Source: Nostoc sp. FACHB-973 (GTDB taxonomy: Bacteria; Cyanobacteriota; Cyanobacteriia; Cyanobacteriales; Nostocaceae). From it: a DNA stretch of 64,000 bases. The number at the start of each line of letters is the position of its first letter. Within the stretch, counting starts at the first letter, position 1. The stretch covers positions 1-64,000 of the forward strand of contig NZ_JACJSJ010000004.1 of assembly GCF_014698115.1 (NCBI RefSeq), read 5' to 3'. Shown piece after piece: positions 61,942 to 64,000 of this stretch. The position numbers were made by a program, and so were the translations under genes. Below the pieces are notes generated by a model, which saw only the letters and a program-made list of their open reading frames with translations, was not told the DNA's origin and ran no database searches.

Positions 61942-64000
61942 TTAAGGATGGGAATTAACTAATAATGTGACAAAAAACTTTGATCCTTGCCCTGGTTGAC
62001 TTTGGGCTGCGATCGTTCCATGATGACGCTCGGTAATTTTCCGGCAGATAGCTAAACCTATGCCAGTTCCGTTGTATTCAGTATTACTATGCAAGCGTTG
62101 AAAAACATTAAAAATCCGATCGAGATACTTTTCTTCAAAACCAATGCCGTTGTCCTCTACAACGATTTGGCAAATATCAGAATTATTAGACGTGCTATTT
62201 GCTTGCTTGTTTAAAATATTACCATAAATTTTGATCGCAGGTGGTACTTGCGGGCGGTGGAATTTCAGGGCATTACCGATGAGATTTTGTAGTAATTGCC
62301 GCATCTGTAGAGGATCGGCTTGAATGGTGGGTAACTCCCCGATTTCGACACTTGCCCCAGTTTGCTGGACATACACTTCTAAATCAGACAATACCTCTTG
62401 GGCAATCTTGGCGAGATTTACTGTTACAAAAGGCTGCCCCCTGGTAGTAACTCGTGAAAGTGTCAACAAGTCTTCAACCAATGTCTGCATTCTGGTGGCG
62501 GCATTCTGCATTCGTTCTAAGTAATCATGTCCCTGTTCGGTTAATGCGTCGGCACAAGTAGCTTTGAGGCGATCGCCAAAGGTTTTAATCTTACGTAGTG
62601 GCTCTTGCAAATCATGGGAGGCGACAAATGCAAATTCTTGCAATTCTTTATTGGAACGGGCGAGTTCTTGCCGCTGGCGAGTTTCTTGTTCCAGGATTTG
62701 GCTCTGAGCTAAGGCAATACCTATTTGATCTGCCAGCTGTTGCAAAAGTTCAATTTCCCAGCTAGTCCACTCGCGGGAATGGGCACACTGATGAGCAATT
62801 AACAGCCCCCAGAGTTGATTTTTCAGGAAAATCGGGACTACAAGGTTGGCTTTGATGGCAAATCGTTGCAGGAATTCAAAGTGGCAAGGTTGGATATCAG
62901 CTTCCCTGGTGTCCCTAATGGAACTAATTCGCCCTTGGCGGTAACGCTCGATGTAATCGTCACGAAAGCAAGAGTCAGTAATTTGCTGTCCCATAACAAC
63001 AGGTAAACCCGGAACTACTGCTTCTTGAAGCGCCATAAAAGAGCCATTTGGCTCTAGGCGCAAGATTAATACACGGTCGGCAAGCAGTAGCTTTTGCACC
63101 TCTACGACGCTGGTTTGCAGAATTTCATCGATTTGTAAAGATTGACGAATTTTCAGGGTGATATTAGCCAAGAGGCGCGATCGCATATTTTGGCGTTGTA
63201 ATTCTGCTTGAGCGCGATTGCGTTCCTGTAGCGCGGCTTGCTTTTCGCTAATATCCATCATTGCGCCGATCATTCGCACTGGCTTACCTGTGTGGTCATG
63301 GATAATATAACCGCGATCAAAAACGTAGGCATAAGAACCGTTGCCGCGGCGAAAGCGGTATTCATTTGACCAGAATTTTTCACCGCTATTTATAAGTGCA
63401 ACCGTTTCCGAGCCGATTCTCTGCCTGTCGTCTGGATGTATTTGTTCATACCACCAATTAACGTCAAATCTTATTTGCTCTATGGAGTAACCAAGGAGTG
63501 TCTGTAGAGCTTGATTCCACCACACCTCATCAGTCTGCAAATCCCAGTCCCATAAAATATCATTACTAGCACGCCCAACTATCTGGAAACGTTCTTCGCT
63601 CTGACGCAATTGTTCTTCTGCCAGTTTGCGTTCAGTGATGTCACTGTGACAACTTGTCATGCGTACTACATCACCATTTTCGTCCCAGACTGCCTGACCG
63701 CGATTCAAAACCCATTTATAAGTGCCATCTTTACATCGAATTCGATGTTCGCTGATGAAAAACGGGGTAATTTTGGCAAAGTGATCGGCGATCGCTTTTC
63801 TCACAAATCCCATATCATCTGGATGCACTCGTGTTGCCCATTCATCTAAATCATGGGAAATTTCATCTTCTTCGTAACCAAGCATTTCCTTCCAGCGAGT
63901 TGAAAAAAATACTTGATTATTTTGAACGTTCCAGTCCCAAATACCATCATTATTACCCCGCACCACTAACTGACAAAGTTCTTCGCTTTCTTTGAGTGCG
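61942..64000 (-). CDS. DXCF-type cyanobacteriochrome histidine kinase (PAS-PAS-GAF-HisKA-HATPase), 5' end outside window
   Basis: The frame is open to the window edge (ESEELCQLVVRGNNDGIWDW precedes the first listed start), so the N-terminus is missing. Visible domains: PAS with NNDGIWDWNVQNNQVFF, PAS with WDWDLQTDEVWWN, a bilin-type GAF, HisKA with VASHDLQEPLRKIKTFGDRL and HATPase with NLIGNALKFH and GTGIGLAICRK. The GAF has the canonical chromophore Cys in IQPCHFEFLQRF, plus the second Cys in ITDSCFRDDYIERY (a DXCF motif) exactly 28 residues before it. This indicates a dual-Cys, blue- or violet-absorbing photoreceptor. Its partners are the downstream Rcp1-like regulator and hybrid kinase. 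Confidence 0.88.
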   Translation of the reverse strand, partial: ALKESEELCQLVVRGNNDGIWDWNVQNNQVFFSTRWKEMLGYEEDEISHDLDEWATRVHPDDMGFVRKAIADHFAKITPFFISEHRIRCKDGTYKWVLNRGQAVWDENGDVVRMTSCHSDITERKLAEEQLRQSEERFQIVGRASNDILWDWDLQTDEVWWNQALQTLLGYSIEQIRFDVNWWYEQIHPDDRQRIGSETVALINSGEKFWSNEYRFRRGNGSYAYVFDRGYIIHDHTGKPVRMIGAMMDISEKQAALQERNRAQAELQRQNMRSRLLANITLKIRQSLQIDEILQTSVVEVQKLLLADRVLILRLEPNGSFMALQEAVVPGLPVVMGQQITDSCFRDDYIERYRQGRISSIRDTREADIQPCHFEFLQRFAIKANLVVPIFLKNQLWGLLIAHQCAHSREWTSWEIELLQQLADQIGIALAQSQILEQETRQRQELARSNKELQEFAFVASHDLQEPLRKIKTFGDRLKATCADALTEQGHDYLERMQNAATRMQTLVEDLLTLSRVTTRGQPFVTVNLAKIAQEVLSDLEVYVQQTGASVEIGELPTIQADPLQMRQLLQNLIGNALKFHRPQVPPAIKIYGNILNKQANSTSNNSDICQIVVEDNGIGFEEKYLDRIFNVFQRLHSNTEYNGTGIGLAICRKITERHHGTIAAQSQPGQGSKFFVTLLVNSHP

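Noticed and set aside
1-64000. CRISPR array among the many tandem repeats.
   Set aside because: All repeats are contiguous heptamers, minisatellites or MITEs. None shows 25-37 bp repeats separated by unique spacers, and no cas gene is present.

Overview
The window is chromosomal DNA of a filamentous, probably heterocyst-forming cyanobacterium of the Nostoc/Calothrix kind. The palindrome GCGATCGC (HIP1) occurs throughout. Intergenic spaces are full of heptamer repeats, small dispersed repeats that enter reading frames, and many palindromic MITE-like elements. The gene content (cyAbrB, CYP110-like P450, a cyanobacteriochrome kinase, a STAND-WD40 giant protein) also fits. Species cannot be named from sequence alone.

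Layout. 1-4026: a long minus-strand gene of tandem CARDB repeats, broken by one in-frame TAG. 4200-10450: small conserved or unknown genes, trhO and a tRNA-Ala. 10984-12775: an acyltransferase and an orphan MNT-type nucleotidyltransferase. 13013-19221: an AAA-type ATPase translationally coupled to a 1634-residue TPR / STAND NTPase / 14-blade WD40 protein, followed by a decayed mazEF-like toxin-antitoxin pair. 19861-25863: housekeeping and metabolic genes (histidine phosphatase, HAD hydrolase, P450, 2OG-Fe dioxygenase, sfsA, fasciclin protein).

26266-36369 is the most interesting block: a minus-strand RiPP-like cluster. In transcription order it encodes a PqqD-type recognition protein, a GT4 glycosyltransferase, two very short precursor peptides with a perfect lasso-type leader (YxxPxLxxxG...LT), an HPr-kinase-like peptide kinase, two GT2 glycosyltransferases (a tandem duplication), a sugar epimerase, a lasso B2-type leader protease, an ABC exporter and a nucleotidyltransferase. 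No lasso cyclase is visible, and neither putative core contains Asp or Glu, so a canonical lasso ring cannot form. The set suggests a glycosylated and/or phosphorylated exported peptide.

36851-49987: a fused flavoprotein-persulfide dioxygenase, a second P450, a tnpB fragment, a deoxyhypusine-synthase-family enzyme, a PAS/GAF adenylate cyclase, a VOC protein, a serine-recombinase-like protein and a GT-C glycosyltransferase. 50131-50721 is a relic IS200/IS605-type element that keeps both end hairpins and a small RHH gene but has no transposase; a solo copy of one end overlaps the 3' end of cbiB at 56211-56303. 50793-56979: a zinc-ribbon membrane protein, ClC-CBS channel, cyAbrB, Rrf2 regulator, cbiB and pyrR. 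56980-58633: nested MITEs, a 21-bp minisatellite and a truncated NTPase. 58634-64000: an NTF2-like protein and a three-gene signalling operon: a DXCF-type cyanobacteriochrome histidine kinase (running off the window end), an Rcp1-like response regulator and a hybrid kinase.
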